Source: Syntrophaceae bacterium UBA7544 | GTDB taxonomy: Bacteria > Desulfobacterota > Syntrophia > Syntrophales > Smithellaceae | Length of the DNA stretch: 18,481 nucleotides | Assembly: GCA_002479215.1 (NCBI GenBank) | Contig: DLME01000243.1 | Coordinates: 1-18,481, forward strand | Direction: 5' to 3' | In this document: in pieces, positions 1 through 7,525 of the stretch | Position numbering within the stretch: the first letter of the stretch is position 1 | How the letters are laid out: every line of letters starts with the position of its first letter | Position numbers and translations under genes: made by a program | Notes under the pieces: model-generated | What the model saw: the letters and a program-made list of their open reading frames with translations, nothing else | Told to the model about the DNA's origin: nothing | Databases searched by the model: none

Positions 1-158
1 TAACCTAAAATAAGGTTCAGACTGAGAGCCCCGATGGAAAAAAGGCAACACGTAATAATGACCTGAAAAAAATACCTGTTAGGAATAATGAAGGGCACAG
101 CAAGTGCAATTAACAGTATAACAATATAAAACCATTTTTCTTTCAAAAACTTTATCAC
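1..158 (-). CDS. livM: Branched-chain amino-acid ABC transporter permease LivM, N-terminal part (cut by window edge)
   Basis: This is the start of a second permease read on the minus strand. Fifty-two codons are visible, beginning with GTG at 158. The translation opens with a short basic stretch (MIKFLKEKWFY), then a hydrophobic helix at about residues 11-27, then a second helix ending ALSLNLILG. That ending is the typical entry into the first conserved block of LivM-type permeases. The GTG overlaps the livH stop codon in a GTGA arrangement, which indicates translational coupling, and AAGGAGG lies about 10 bases upstream inside livH. LivM would pair with LivH as the heterodimeric membrane channel of a HAAT-family importer. 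The rest of the gene, and presumably livG and livF, lie beyond position 1. The substrate cannot be told from the sequence. Confidence 0.85.
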   Translation of the reverse strand, partial: MIKFLKEKWFYIVILLIALAVPFIIPNRYFFQVIITCCLFSIGALSLNLILG

Positions 159-1024
159 CGACCCTGGACCTCCTTACCGAATAAACCAGTAGGCTTGATG
201 GCCAGGATCAGCACCAGAGCTCCAAAGCCAAAAACATCTTTATACGCTGCCGACAGATAACCGCCACCCAGGGCTTCGATCAATCCCAGAATAAGACCGC
301 CAACTATCGCGCCGGGAACACTTCCCAGACCTCCAAGGATGACGATAACGAACGCCTTCATTCCCAAGAGAGAACCCATGCTCGGAGACAGTATGAATAT
401 AGGAGCTACCAGGCAGGCGGCGAGTGCCGCCAGTCCCGTGGATATGGCAAAGGTCAGCGAAGAAACCAATTTGATATTGATTCCCACCAGCTTTGCCCCT
501 TCCGGGTTTTGCGCCACAGCTTCAATTGTGCTGCCCAATGTAGTTTTTTTGATAAAAAGCTGCACCAGCACGATTAAGAGAAAGGCAATACCGATAACCA
601 AAAGCCTCTGCACGGACATCGTTATACCGAACACCTCAACAATGTCGGGATACGGATTGCCAATACGCTGGCCCTGTGGACCCCAGATGGCAATTACACT
701 GTTTTCCAGGACGAACAGGGCGCCCAAAGCGGAAATAAATGAGGCCATGGGGCTCTGGTTACGTAAAGGGGAGTAGGCCAATCGCTCTAAAATAACGCCG
801 GCCACCGCCATAATAAGAGCCACGACAATAAGCGCCGGCCAGTAGCCAAGCCCGAGCACGCCCATCAAAAAAAGACAAACATATGCTCCCAGCATATACA
901 TATGACCGTGCGCGAAATTGGGAATCTGCAATATGCCGTAGACTAAAGTCAGTCCCAACGCCACGAGCGCATATGTGCTGCCCAGCATAACTCCGTTAAA
1001 CAATTGCTGTAAGAATAGATCCAT
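155..1024 (-). CDS. livH: Branched-chain amino-acid ABC transporter permease LivH
   Basis: A 289-residue polytopic inner-membrane permease of the LivH type. It opens LQQLFNGVMLGSTYALVALGLTLVYGI, where glycine and the YALVALGLTLVYG block are the usual LivH signature. The segment GSTIEAVAQNPEGAKLVGINI at about residues 168-188 matches the cytoplasmic EAA-like loop that docks onto the ATPase. About eight hydrophobic segments are visible and the length is normal for the family. The ATG at 1024 is preceded by GAGG at 4-base spacing. The gene overlaps livM downstream by four bases and is divergent from a matching periplasmic binding protein at 1549. Together they form a HAAT-type importer for branched-chain amino acids or a related amide or acid. 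Confidence 0.93.
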   Translation of the reverse strand: MDLFLQQLFNGVMLGSTYALVALGLTLVYGILQIPNFAHGHMYMLGAYVCLFLMGVLGLGYWPALIVVALIMAVAGVILERLAYSPLRNQSPMASFISALGALFVLENSVIAIWGPQGQRIGNPYPDIVEVFGITMSVQRLLVIGIAFLLIVLVQLFIKKTTLGSTIEAVAQNPEGAKLVGINIKLVSSLTFAISTGLAALAACLVAPIFILSPSMGSLLGMKAFVIVILGGLGSVPGAIVGGLILGLIEALGGGYLSAAYKDVFGFGALVLILAIKPTGLFGKEVQGR

Positions 1025-1548
1025 TAAACCTCAATACTCTCTGAACGATACCCATTCCGTAAAATTTGTGATTATCGTAGATAATGAATCGTGAAAAACG
1101 GGTTAAAACTTATCATTATTTATGATTATTACATAGAAGATATCGACTCACTAAAAGTAGAATATCCGAATCTATTTGTCAAGAAAAAATCCGGTGCGGC
1201 GTATTCTCTACCCAAATATAACTCCTCCATGCTTATACCATGAATAATACTGCTTCGCGTTCCAATCCATGTGTTCCGTTCGGAAATGCCCAAATACCGA
1301 CATGACCTTTATCGGAGCACGACGGCAAAACGCTTGTTTCAGATTACGTGTAACAATGCAGGACCGTTTACTTGTTTCCGACAGATGGTCAACTTTCGTT
1401 TGACATTTCCATTTAATGCTGGCAAGCTATTATTAATCGTGATCATTTGTTATCTTAATAGTGTTAGACGGACACAAGTTTACACCGGATATTTTTTCTT
1501 CGCTCACACGATCAAAAGGAAAATAACAAAAAAGGGGGAAACAAAGAA
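1025..1548. other. Divergent intergenic region between livH and the binding protein
   Basis: This 524-base region is AT-rich and must hold promoters for both directions. I see AT-rich dyads near livH, for example ATTATC-gta-GATAAT at 1071-1085 and ATCAT-tattt-ATGAT around 1115-1130, which could be regulator sites. A TTGACA occurs at 1400-1405 but has no well-spaced -10. The plus-strand reading frame at 1271-1552 runs into the binding-protein start with an ATGA overlap. Its composition and lack of a ribosome site make it unlikely to be a gene. Confidence 0.5.
1154..1182 (-). promoter_or_regulatory. Possible sigma-70 promoter for livHM
   Basis: On the minus strand a perfect TTGACA (1182-1177) is followed 17 bases later by TACTTT (1159-1154), a poor -10. 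It would give a 5' leader of roughly 120-130 bases before livH. The -35 is good but the -10 is weak, so this is tentative. Confidence 0.35.
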
Positions 1549-2790
1549 ATGAATTATTTGAAAGTAATTATTTGCATGATTGCCGCTGTTTTTGTGGTTT
1601 CTTGGACAGGGAGTAGTAGAGCTGAGGAAATTGTCTTGGGCTATACCGGACCGCTCAGTGGCCCGGCTGCCGAATATGGCCAGGACATTTTTAACGGTAT
1701 TGAAATGGCTGTCAAAGAAATTAACGACGCTGGAGGTATAAAGGTAAACGAGAAGAATTACACTTTTAGACTGGAAAAACTCGATGATCGCGTTGATCCT
1801 ACTCAGGCCGTCAATAATGCCAGGCGTTTCAAGGCTGATAAAGCCATCGCCGTTTTCAACGGAGTTTTCAATACGATCGCTCCCATGATGAAGATAAACG
1901 AGGAGAAGGACAACGAATTCATCATGATGGCCTATACCAGCACTCCCAAAGTCGACACTTTGGGCAATAAATTGACGGTGACTACCACAGTTAGTTTTAC
2001 TACCTACGTAAAAGTTTTTGCCGACTGGGCTCTTAAGAAAGGCTGGAAAAAATGCGCTATGGTCGTAACTTTCGGAGCCTATGGTGACGAGTGGAGAAGT
2101 ACATTCAAAGAATATTGGGTAAAGAAAGGCGGCACCATCACGACTGATAAACCCGCAAACTACTATACAGAAACCGATTTTTCCTCGCCGCTTACCGCAG
2201 CCCTGGCAACTAAGCCGGACGTTATGCTCATCGGTGGCCCTTCGGCTACCACGGCTTTAGTGATTGAGCAGGCTCGCGGGATGGGCTTTAAAGGCGGTTT
2301 CATCATGATTGACCAGGCCAAACAGGATTACATAGCCAAACTGCTCAAAGGCACCGAAGTGATGGGTAACCTGGTCGGAACAGCGGGTGTTCTGAGTATT
2401 CCCGTCGTAGGCAACAATTTCGATGAAAGGTATACAAAGACTTATAATAGAATGGTCACCTGGGAATGCGCCCTGAATTATACGGGTATGCATGCACTAG
2501 CCAGAGCCATCGTGGCGGCAGGGACCGTTGATGATGTCTATAAAATCAGAGCCGCTTTCCCCAAGGCGCTGTCAGTACCGTTGCTGGGTGATAAATTCCC
2601 CAATGAAGTATTTGGCATCACCCCGACCGGACGTATGCATATTCTGGCCTCAGTCCAAACAATTACCAGTGGCAAATCCAATCCATCAGTTCTTTACTGC
2701 TGGTGGCCTAATACAAAAAAGGAATTTAAAGCTATAAAAAAGAAATCCGCCGTAAAAAAGAATCCAATTTACTGGTTAAAAGAAAAGTAA
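1549..2790 (+). CDS. Periplasmic substrate-binding protein of a HAAT (Liv-type) ABC transporter
   Basis: A 413-residue exported protein. A signal peptide with a hydrophobic core ends in SSRA, with likely cleavage after A25. The mature start EEIVLGYTGPLSGPAAEYGQDIFNGIEMAVKEINDAGGI is the classic opening of the Peripla_BP_6/LivK family. The two-lobe fold continues to the end, and the C-terminal ten residues are lysine-rich. The protein would capture a ligand in the periplasm and deliver it to LivHM encoded divergently. Family members bind branched-chain amino acids, amides, urea or aromatic acids, and I cannot assign the ligand. A purine-rich run (AGGGGGAAAC) precedes the ATG. A perfect hairpin terminator follows 24 bases after the stop, so the gene is probably monocistronic. 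Confidence 0.93.
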   Translation: MNYLKVIICMIAAVFVVSWTGSSRAEEIVLGYTGPLSGPAAEYGQDIFNGIEMAVKEINDAGGIKVNEKNYTFRLEKLDDRVDPTQAVNNARRFKADKAIAVFNGVFNTIAPMMKINEEKDNEFIMMAYTSTPKVDTLGNKLTVTTTVSFTTYVKVFADWALKKGWKKCAMVVTFGAYGDEWRSTFKEYWVKKGGTITTDKPANYYTETDFSSPLTAALATKPDVMLIGGPSATTALVIEQARGMGFKGGFIMIDQAKQDYIAKLLKGTEVMGNLVGTAGVLSIPVVGNNFDERYTKTYNRMVTWECALNYTGMHALARAIVAAGTVDDVYKIRAAFPKALSVPLLGDKFPNEVFGITPTGRMHILASVQTITSGKSNPSVLYCWWPNTKKEFKAIKKKSAVKKNPIYWLKEK

Positions 2791-2814
2791 GAAACAGACT
2801 TATTTTTGAAGTGT

Positions 2815-2850
2815 AACGAAAGGACAGGGTTTGCCTGTCCTTTCGTTTTA
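2815..2850 (+). terminator. Rho-independent terminator after the binding-protein gene
   Basis: Perfect 14-bp stem: AACGAAAGGACAGG at 2815-2828 pairs with CCTGTCCTTTCGTT at 2834-2847, around a 5-base GTTTG loop, and is followed by a short T run. The flanking A and T bases mean it may work weakly in both directions. Confidence 0.88.
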
Positions 2851-2882
2851 TCAACTTTTTGAAATAGTCCGGGACGTTAATG

Positions 2883-2969
2883 TCATGTGCCGGCGATAAG
2901 AACGATCCCTTCTTTTTGGAGCGTTTCAATCTCCTCGTCTGACCTGCCCCCCGAAAAATGGTCCAGTTT
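2883..2969 (-). pseudogene. Possible C-terminal coding remnant
   Basis: On the minus strand one frame reads 28 codons from just after an in-frame TAA to a TGA at 2885-2883. It contains the protein-like string SDEEIETLQKEGIVL. That string resembles the C-terminal end of CaiB/BaiF-type CoA-transferases, which often finish with a SEEEI..L..EGVI-like sequence. There is no start codon or ribosome site, so if this is real it is a decayed gene end. The call rests on composition and a remembered family ending only. Chance is a serious alternative. Confidence 0.25.
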
Positions 2970-3113
2970 TTAAGTTAGGATATTGGATCGAATCTTTTCG
3001 GCTGGTCTAGAAAATATAAAAGAATAGTCCATAATAAAATAATAGAATATTATTCCCACACAAGTATTTATAATATCATGGCATATAATGCTTTTTGGTT
3101 CGTTAGAAATTTG

Positions 3114-3143
3114 TTGACATAGATGAGCGGTTTCCCCTATACT
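3114..3143 (+). promoter_or_regulatory. Strong sigma-70 promoter of the UspA gene
   Basis: Perfect TTGACA at 3114-3119 and TATACT at 3138-3143, separated by 18 bases. The start codon of the UspA gene lies 63 bases downstream of the -10, giving a leader of about 56 bases. Confidence 0.75.
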
Positions 3144-3206
3144 CAAACTTAAAGCAAGTACAGCATAATCAAATAGATAGTTAACATCTATTACAAGGGG
3201 GTCAGA

Positions 3207-3629
3207 ATGAAATTTTTAGTCGCGTATGCCGGAGGGACTGAAATGGATAAAGCTGTTTTAGCTTTGGCCAAGAAAAATGCTAAACTTTTTAACGCCACCC
3301 TTTATATTGTCAACTCAATGGAAGGTGCATCGGAAAAGGAAGTTGATGATTTAGCCAAGATTGAACGTATTTTGGAGACCTTAAAAGCTTCTATTACAAA
3401 GGAAGGCATTCTCTGCGAAACCCACCTGCTGATTCGCGGTCTTTCCCCGGGAGAAGATATAGTCGAGTTTGCCAGGGATAAAAATGTAGACCAGATTTTC
3501 ATCGGAATTGAAAAAAAATCCAAGGTCGGGAAACTGTTTTTCGGTTCCAACGCCCAACATATTATTTTGGAGGCTCCTTGTCCGGTAGTCTCCGTCAATA
3601 AAAATAGTTTTACGATGAAATCTGTCTGA
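3207..3629 (+). CDS. Universal stress protein UspA family
   Basis: A single-domain Usp protein of 140 residues, the usual length. The first strand reads MKFLVAYAGGTEMDKAVLALAKKNAKLFNATLYIVNS and the C-terminal half ends APCPVVSV, both typical. The ATP-binding Usp motif is G-x2-G-x9-G-S/T. Here the region is G100-IE-K103-...-G113-S114, so the second glycine is a lysine while the final GS is kept, and nucleotide binding may be altered. It is probably a cytoplasmic stress or energy-status protein. AAGGGGG precedes the ATG, and a strong sigma-70 promoter lies upstream, so it appears to be transcribed alone. Confidence 0.9.
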   Translation: MKFLVAYAGGTEMDKAVLALAKKNAKLFNATLYIVNSMEGASEKEVDDLAKIERILETLKASITKEGILCETHLLIRGLSPGEDIVEFARDKNVDQIFIGIEKKSKVGKLFFGSNAQHIILEAPCPVVSVNKNSFTMKSV

Positions 3630-3848
3630 TGGTGAGACAGATCAGGCATAAGCTCGGAATAGTCCGGCCAGAGACAAAAGAACCAGATTAGACTGTCCAT
3701 CTCCCTTCAAAGTATCCCTAAGTATGTTGAGGTTCCACCAAATGTTGAGGCCAAACGAATCATTTCATACTTTTCTGCTGCTCTCTCTATTAATTTAACT
3801 ACCTATTATTAAGGTACGATTCCACACTTCTGATTTTTCTTTCGCTTG
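3630..3848. other. Gene-free stretch before the sigma-54 promoter, with a short direct repeat
   Basis: No coding region recognised. A direct repeat TGTTGAGG occurs at about 3725 and again 17 bases later. It lies 110-125 bases upstream of the -24/-12 promoter, the usual distance for an enhancer-binding activator site, but its role is not shown. Confidence 0.35.
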
Positions 3849-3866
3849 TTGGCAAGCCACTTGCAA
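3849..3866 (+). promoter_or_regulatory. Sigma-54 (-24/-12) promoter upstream of the CsbD-like gene
   Basis: The sequence TTGGCAAGCCACTTGCAA matches the TTGGCAC(G)-N4-TTGCA consensus. The invariant GG (3851-3852) and GC (3863-3864) lie exactly 12 bases apart, as RpoN requires. Transcription would begin near 3876 and give a leader of about 147 bases before the CsbD-like start at 4023. Confidence 0.65.
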
Positions 3867-4022
3867 CTGCTATTTGTATGATGCTGGTCATTATACGAAT
3901 GAAGGTCCTTTTTGGAAAGCGTATAGAGTTGTCACAGACGTTTACTTCACTGTCCGGTTCCACAAGAATGGAGAAGGGATGCCAGCCCAGCAGTTAAATC
4001 AAAATCCTAAAGGAGGAATACC

Positions 4023-4202
4023 ATGAAATCGAGCATTAGGGACAAAGCGGAAGGCAAGTTTCACAAAGTAAAGGGTAAGCTCAAAGAGATCGCCGGGAAA
4101 CTAAGCGATAGTCCAAAGTTGAAAGCCGAAGGTACTGGCGAAAAGATAGCCGGATACGTTCAGGAAAAGGTCGGTCAGGTCAAGAAGTTTTTTGGGAAGT
4201 AG
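4023..4202 (+). CDS. CsbD-like stress-response protein
   Basis: A 59-residue, strongly charged, helix-rich protein. It has the CsbD-family pattern of two short repeats, each with K.EGK..K.KGK.KE.AGK and a later GEKIAGYVQEKVGQVKKFFG. CsbD proteins are small cytoplasmic general-stress proteins of unknown biochemical role (YjbJ in E. coli, sigma-B regulon member in Bacillus). AAAGGAGG lies 6 bases upstream of the ATG, an excellent ribosome site that fixes the start. The only convincing promoter is the -24/-12 element at 3849-3866, suggesting control by RpoN and an enhancer-binding protein. No terminator hairpin with a T run was found directly after it. Confidence 0.88.
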   Translation: MKSSIRDKAEGKFHKVKGKLKEIAGKLSDSPKLKAEGTGEKIAGYVQEKVGQVKKFFGK

Positions 4203-4266
4203 TGAAAGCGGCGTATCCTGCACCGGTGTGCCCTTGGCTGCAGTTGCATGATACACCACAAACAGG

Positions 4267-4304
4267 ACTCCGAAAGGCATGAACTCTTCGGAGTAAAAGA
4301 GTTC
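4267..4304 (+). promoter_or_regulatory. Two mutually exclusive hairpins in the leader of the DUF1566 lipoprotein gene
   Basis: Hairpin 1 pairs ACTCCGAA (4267-4274) with TTCGGAGT (4287-4294). Hairpin 2 pairs GAACTCTT (4281-4288) with AAGAGTTC (4297-4304). Both are perfect 8-bp stems. They share bases 4287-4288, and each occupies the other's loop or arm, so only one can form. This looks like a switch between csbD and the lipoprotein, about 48 bases before the ATG. No T run follows, so if it acts it may affect mRNA processing or translation rather than termination. Confidence 0.4.
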
Positions 4305-4351
4305 GAAAAACAATAGTAACAACAAATTAATAAAGGAGGAGGTAACAGATC

Positions 4352-4861
4352 ATGAAAAAGACATTAGGAAAAATGGTAGCGGCAACTGTGGTGGTTCTCT
4401 CGATAGTAATTTTTACTTGTTGTAGCAAGCCCTATACAGCAGAGCGTGCTACAACCGCCAGGGACAGCCGTTTCATCGTCTATGACAACGGGACGGTTTT
4501 GGACACGAAGACGAACTTGATGTGGGCAGATAGGGACAATGGAAGGATTATAAATTGGGCAGAGGCCAAGTACTATTGTGAAAACTATCGCGGGGGCGGA
4601 TATACGGACTGGCGGATGCCGACGCAGGATGAGCTGGCGGGGTTGTATGATGAGACTAAAACTTATAAGTCTGACTGTGGAGATGTATATGATGTTCATT
4701 TAACAGAATTGATTCATCTTAGGTGTGGATGGGTTTGGGCTTCAGAAACACGCGGTTCCCAAGCCGCCTACTTCCTTTTCTACGATGGCAAACGGAAATG
4801 GTCTTCCCAGTCGGACATCAGCTACAACCTCCGCGCACTTCCGGTGCGTTCTGGCAAATAG
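4352..4861 (+). CDS. DUF1566 (Lcl C-terminal) domain lipoprotein
   Basis: A 169-residue exported protein. It has a basic start, a hydrophobic stretch at about residues 8-22 and the pair C23-C24 in a FTCC context. This reads as a slightly unusual lipobox, so it is probably a lipid-anchored protein. From about residue 42 the DUF1566 pattern is clear: FIVYDNGTVLDTKTNLMWA, then the GGGYTDWRMPTQDEL block at 81-95, then a C-terminal RALPVRSGK. The domain is common in surface and periplasmic proteins of Desulfobacterota and in the Lcl adhesin of Legionella, but its biochemical role here is unknown. GGAGG sits 9 bases before the ATG. Confidence 0.87.
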   Translation: MKKTLGKMVAATVVVLSIVIFTCCSKPYTAERATTARDSRFIVYDNGTVLDTKTNLMWADRDNGRIINWAEAKYYCENYRGGGYTDWRMPTQDELAGLYDETKTYKSDCGDVYDVHLTELIHLRCGWVWASETRGSQAAYFLFYDGKRKWSSQSDISYNLRALPVRSGK

Positions 4862-4888
4862 GTTATTTGGTCATTTGGTTCTTTGATT

Positions 4889-4937
4889 ATTTTCTTTCGG
4901 GTACAGGGCAGGCGCCCTGTACCCGACTAAAGAAAAT
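4889..4937. repeat. Long palindrome with a 3-base bulge downstream of the DUF1566 gene
   Basis: The core CGGGTACAGGGC (4898-4909) pairs perfectly with GCCCTGTACCCG (4914-4925) around the loop AGGC. Outside this, ATTTTCTTT (4889-4897) pairs with AAAGAAAAT (4929-4937), leaving ACT bulged on one side, for 21 bp paired in all. It could terminate the lipoprotein transcript by structure, but no T run follows on either strand. A REP-like palindromic repeat is the main alternative. Confidence 0.7.
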
Positions 4938-5265
4938 ATGTATCCTGATCTGTGCCAGGCGTGACTTATGGTCCAGCATGAGCATATTACCTTCCGTTGA
5001 TTGCCAGAAAAAGGGATGGGATACAGGCACGTAAAACTAATGACTATAAGTGGTAATCCTCACTTCAATTCTAAACCGAAAAACATTGATAAGTGGATGC
5101 AGTATTTACTTCTTCCTGAACTCACTGTTTGACTGATTTCGAGAACCATGCGAGAGTACAAACGGTAATGCCTGAAGTATCGCGACATCGCAGGAAGTCA
5201 GACGGTAAACGGAGAAAGCGAACGTCCCAAGTTTGCTAAAATATTTTTAGGAGAATCAAAATAAA
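4938..5265. other. Gene-free stretch upstream of the DUF2889 gene
   Basis: No coding region, RNA or repeat recognised. A TTGACT at about 5132 has no clear -10 at the right distance. AGGAG lies at about 5250-5255, upstream of the start at 5266. Confidence 0.4.
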
Positions 5266-5823
5266 ATGCAATCCATTTGGAAATCAAGAGGAGAAAAGTT
5301 ACATACACGAAATATAGAAATAACGACATACGATTATGACGGGCAAAGAATAATTGTAGAAGGCTTCCTCAAAGATGATCGTTTCCAGGAATCTCGTGTA
5401 ATAACCGGAGAAAAGTTTCCGAGTGGTGTCATTCATCACATGGCCATACGACTGCTGGTTAATTGTTCTAATCTTTTGATTGAAGATATTGATGTTGATC
5501 TGATAGCTGTTCCGAGGGAAGCGTGCCGTGAAACTATCCGGTGCCTTGCCTCCATTAATGGTCTGACCATTACCAAAGGTTTTACGGCAAAAGTAAAAAA
5601 ATTGGCCGGAGGCGATAAGGGCTGCACCCACCTGGTGGAGCTCCTCCTGGCAATGGCCCCGGCTGCCATCCAGGGATATGCAGCATACCAATCAAAGAAG
5701 CCGGCAGTATTCGATCCTGATCGTGCCAAGATGATTTTAGAATTTCTTATCAATACATGCCGCGCCTGGCGCGAGGATGGCCCTCTTGTCGAAATGTTCA
5801 AAACGAAACTCAATATGAAATAA
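5266..5823 (+). CDS. DUF2889 family protein
   Basis: A 185-residue soluble protein without signal peptide. It matches the DUF2889 pattern: an early strand pair (TYDYDGQRIIVEGFLKDDR), the motif G.VIHHMAIRLLV at about 53-65, a VPREAC segment at 82-87, and GCTHLVELLLAMAPAAIQGY at 119-138. The family is frequent in proteobacteria and has no assigned activity. Conserved His, Asp and Cys residues hint at metal or ligand binding, but that is speculation. It stands alone, with AGGAG 10 bases upstream and a terminator-like element about 120 bases downstream. Confidence 0.85.
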   Translation: MQSIWKSRGEKLHTRNIEITTYDYDGQRIIVEGFLKDDRFQESRVITGEKFPSGVIHHMAIRLLVNCSNLLIEDIDVDLIAVPREACRETIRCLASINGLTITKGFTAKVKKLAGGDKGCTHLVELLLAMAPAAIQGYAAYQSKKPAVFDPDRAKMILEFLINTCRAWREDGPLVEMFKTKLNMK

Positions 5824-5909
5824 ACAAATATTAGACACAAGATTGAGAAAAGCTGTTGGCATGCTAACTTCTTCCTTTATTCCTCAGTTGATAAAATTTA
5901 AGAAATATG

Positions 5910-5978
5910 CAATATTACAAACGATAATATTGAAAATATTTAGGCACCGCCGGGGAACCAGGCGGCGTTGTTTTTTTT
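5910..5978 (+). terminator. Dyad plus terminator-like hairpin after the DUF2889 gene
   Basis: An AT-rich perfect dyad, CAATATTA (5910-5917) with TAATATTG (5925-5932), is followed by a GC-rich hairpin. In the hairpin CCGCC at about 5947-5951 pairs with GGCGG at 5961-5965, ending in GTTG and eight T residues (5971-5978). The GC stem with a T tract is a good rho-independent terminator. The AT-rich dyad may be separate, for example an operator. Confidence 0.65.
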
Positions 5979-6023
5979 GCTATGATGGTAATGTTGTTGG
6001 GTTAAGGAGAAAAAGTTGCAAAG

Positions 6024-7493
6024 ATGATGAGATATTCAGCCCTCGTGTTACTGTGCGTTGTAGTTTTCTTTTCCTCTTCCTGTTCACATTTGTCGACACC
6101 GCCGAGGGAAACATATTCTTTACCCGAGATTCAACGGGCAATGGACGCTGAACCACAAGTTAAGCAACAGACCGCTACGCCCATTGTCGGCGGCGCCCGT
6201 ATAGATAAGTCCGGCAACCACACTCGGAAAGCGTATTTGCTGGAGGGAGCCGAAGAATTAAATTTAGAGAACTACTATTTCGATATCCCGGTCGTTTACA
6301 ATGCCGCTGTCAAAAAGTGGATTCATTATTATTCAAACAGAGCCCGGGATTATTTTGAGACTTACAGTGCGCGCGGCGGCAGTTACGCGCCCCTGCTCGG
6401 CAAAACGCTCGAAGATAACGGTTTGCCCCGCGACCTCATCTATCTCGCCATGGCCGAATCCGGATTTCAGACGAAAGCGAAATCCTATGCCCGGGCTGTA
6501 GGACTGTGGCAATTTATTCCGTCGACAGGCCGCAATTACGGATTGAAGATCGACTGGTATATCGACGAGCGGCGCGACCCCATTAAATCGACGATTGCTG
6601 CAAGCAACTACTTAAAGAAACTCTACGAAGAATTTGGCGATTGGGAAATAGCCGCAGCAGCTTATAACGCCGGTGAGGCTAAGCTGAACCGGGCTATGGT
6701 GCGCTATAAAACGGACAATTTCTGGGATTTAACGAAAAAGCGTTACCTCAAGTCCGAAACCAGAAATTATGTTCCGAAAATTATGGCCCTGGCAATTTTG
6801 GGCAAAAATCTAAACTCCTTTGGTTTCAAGGATATTGAGTTTCACGGGCCGCTAGATTTTGCCGAGATAGATGTGCCGGCCAAAACCGACCTCGTGGTCT
6901 TAGCGCATGAATTGAAGATAGATGTGGAAGATATTTATTTCCTCAATCCCGAACTGTTGCGCTGGTATATTCCTCACTATGTTGAAAAATACCGCTTAAA
7001 AGTTCCTGTCGGAGCAGAAGTTGTTTATGAGCAGTGCCGTGAGAATAAAAATTTCACAGCGAGTGCCTTTCAGAAATACAGACCGAAGTCGGCAACAACC
7101 GTCGCCCAGGTAGCCAAAAAGTTCCGGATACAACCCTCTGTGCTCGAAGATCTTAATTCTTGTCCGGCCAGCACGCGCATCGCTAAAAATCAAGAAGTGG
7201 TTTTGCCTTTCCGAGAGGGGCAGAACATCAAGGAGGCCATGTATGCGGATTTGTACGAGCGGCCCCGCCGACATGTACTCGCTCGAAGGACTTACAAAGG
7301 GCAAATAAAACTGGCCAAAGCGAGCGGTCAGAAACTTAACAATCCCCAAGAGTACTACACCGTTCAAAAGGGCGATACGCTCTGGACGGTATCCAAGAAA
7401 ACCGGAACGCCACTCAATGTTTTAATCAATTCAAATATCGGTATTGTCGAGGGCCGGATGATTCGACAAGGCGATAAAATCGCCGTTCGGTAG
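6024..7493 (+). CDS. mltD: Membrane-bound lytic murein transglycosylase, MltD-like, with LysM modules
   Basis: A 489-residue lipoprotein. The signal peptide ends FFSSSC, so C20 is the likely lipidated residue. The catalytic SLT domain covers about residues 121-262. Its motif AMAESGFQTKAKS gives E145 as the catalytic glutamate, followed by ARAVGLWQFIPSTGRNYGL and AAAAYNAGEAKLNRA. Two weak LysM-like stretches (about 287-330 and 352-395) precede a clear C-terminal LysM (YYTVQKGDTLWTVSKKTGTPLNVLI, 445 to the end). The enzyme cleaves the MurNAc-GlcNAc bond with formation of 1,6-anhydromuropeptides at the inner face of the outer membrane. Architecture and length agree with MltD. AAGGAGA lies 13 bases before the ATG at 6024, so the second ATG at 6027 is equally possible. 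Confidence 0.9.
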   Translation: MMRYSALVLLCVVVFFSSSCSHLSTPPRETYSLPEIQRAMDAEPQVKQQTATPIVGGARIDKSGNHTRKAYLLEGAEELNLENYYFDIPVVYNAAVKKWIHYYSNRARDYFETYSARGGSYAPLLGKTLEDNGLPRDLIYLAMAESGFQTKAKSYARAVGLWQFIPSTGRNYGLKIDWYIDERRDPIKSTIAASNYLKKLYEEFGDWEIAAAAYNAGEAKLNRAMVRYKTDNFWDLTKKRYLKSETRNYVPKIMALAILGKNLNSFGFKDIEFHGPLDFAEIDVPAKTDLVVLAHELKIDVEDIYFLNPELLRWYIPHYVEKYRLKVPVGAEVVYEQCRENKNFTASAFQKYRPKSATTVAQVAKKFRIQPSVLEDLNSCPASTRIAKNQEVVLPFREGQNIKEAMYADLYERPRRHVLARRTYKGQIKLAKASGQKLNNPQEYYTVQKGDTLWTVSKKTGTPLNVLINSNIGIVEGRMIRQGDKIAVR

Positions 7494-7525
7494 CTATAAA
7501 TGGCCTGAAACAAATAATTAATTAC

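Noticed and set aside
1271..1552. 93-codon plus-strand frame overlapping the binding-protein start by ATGA
   Set aside because: No ribosome site, non-protein-like composition, and it lies across the divergent promoter region.
4231..4250. Second -24/-12-like element, TTGGCTGCAGTTGCAT
   Set aside because: The GG to GC distance is 10, not 12, which sigma-54 does not tolerate.
5843..6151. 102-codon plus-strand frame before mltD
   Set aside because: It runs through a terminator and into mltD in another frame, and its composition is not protein-like.
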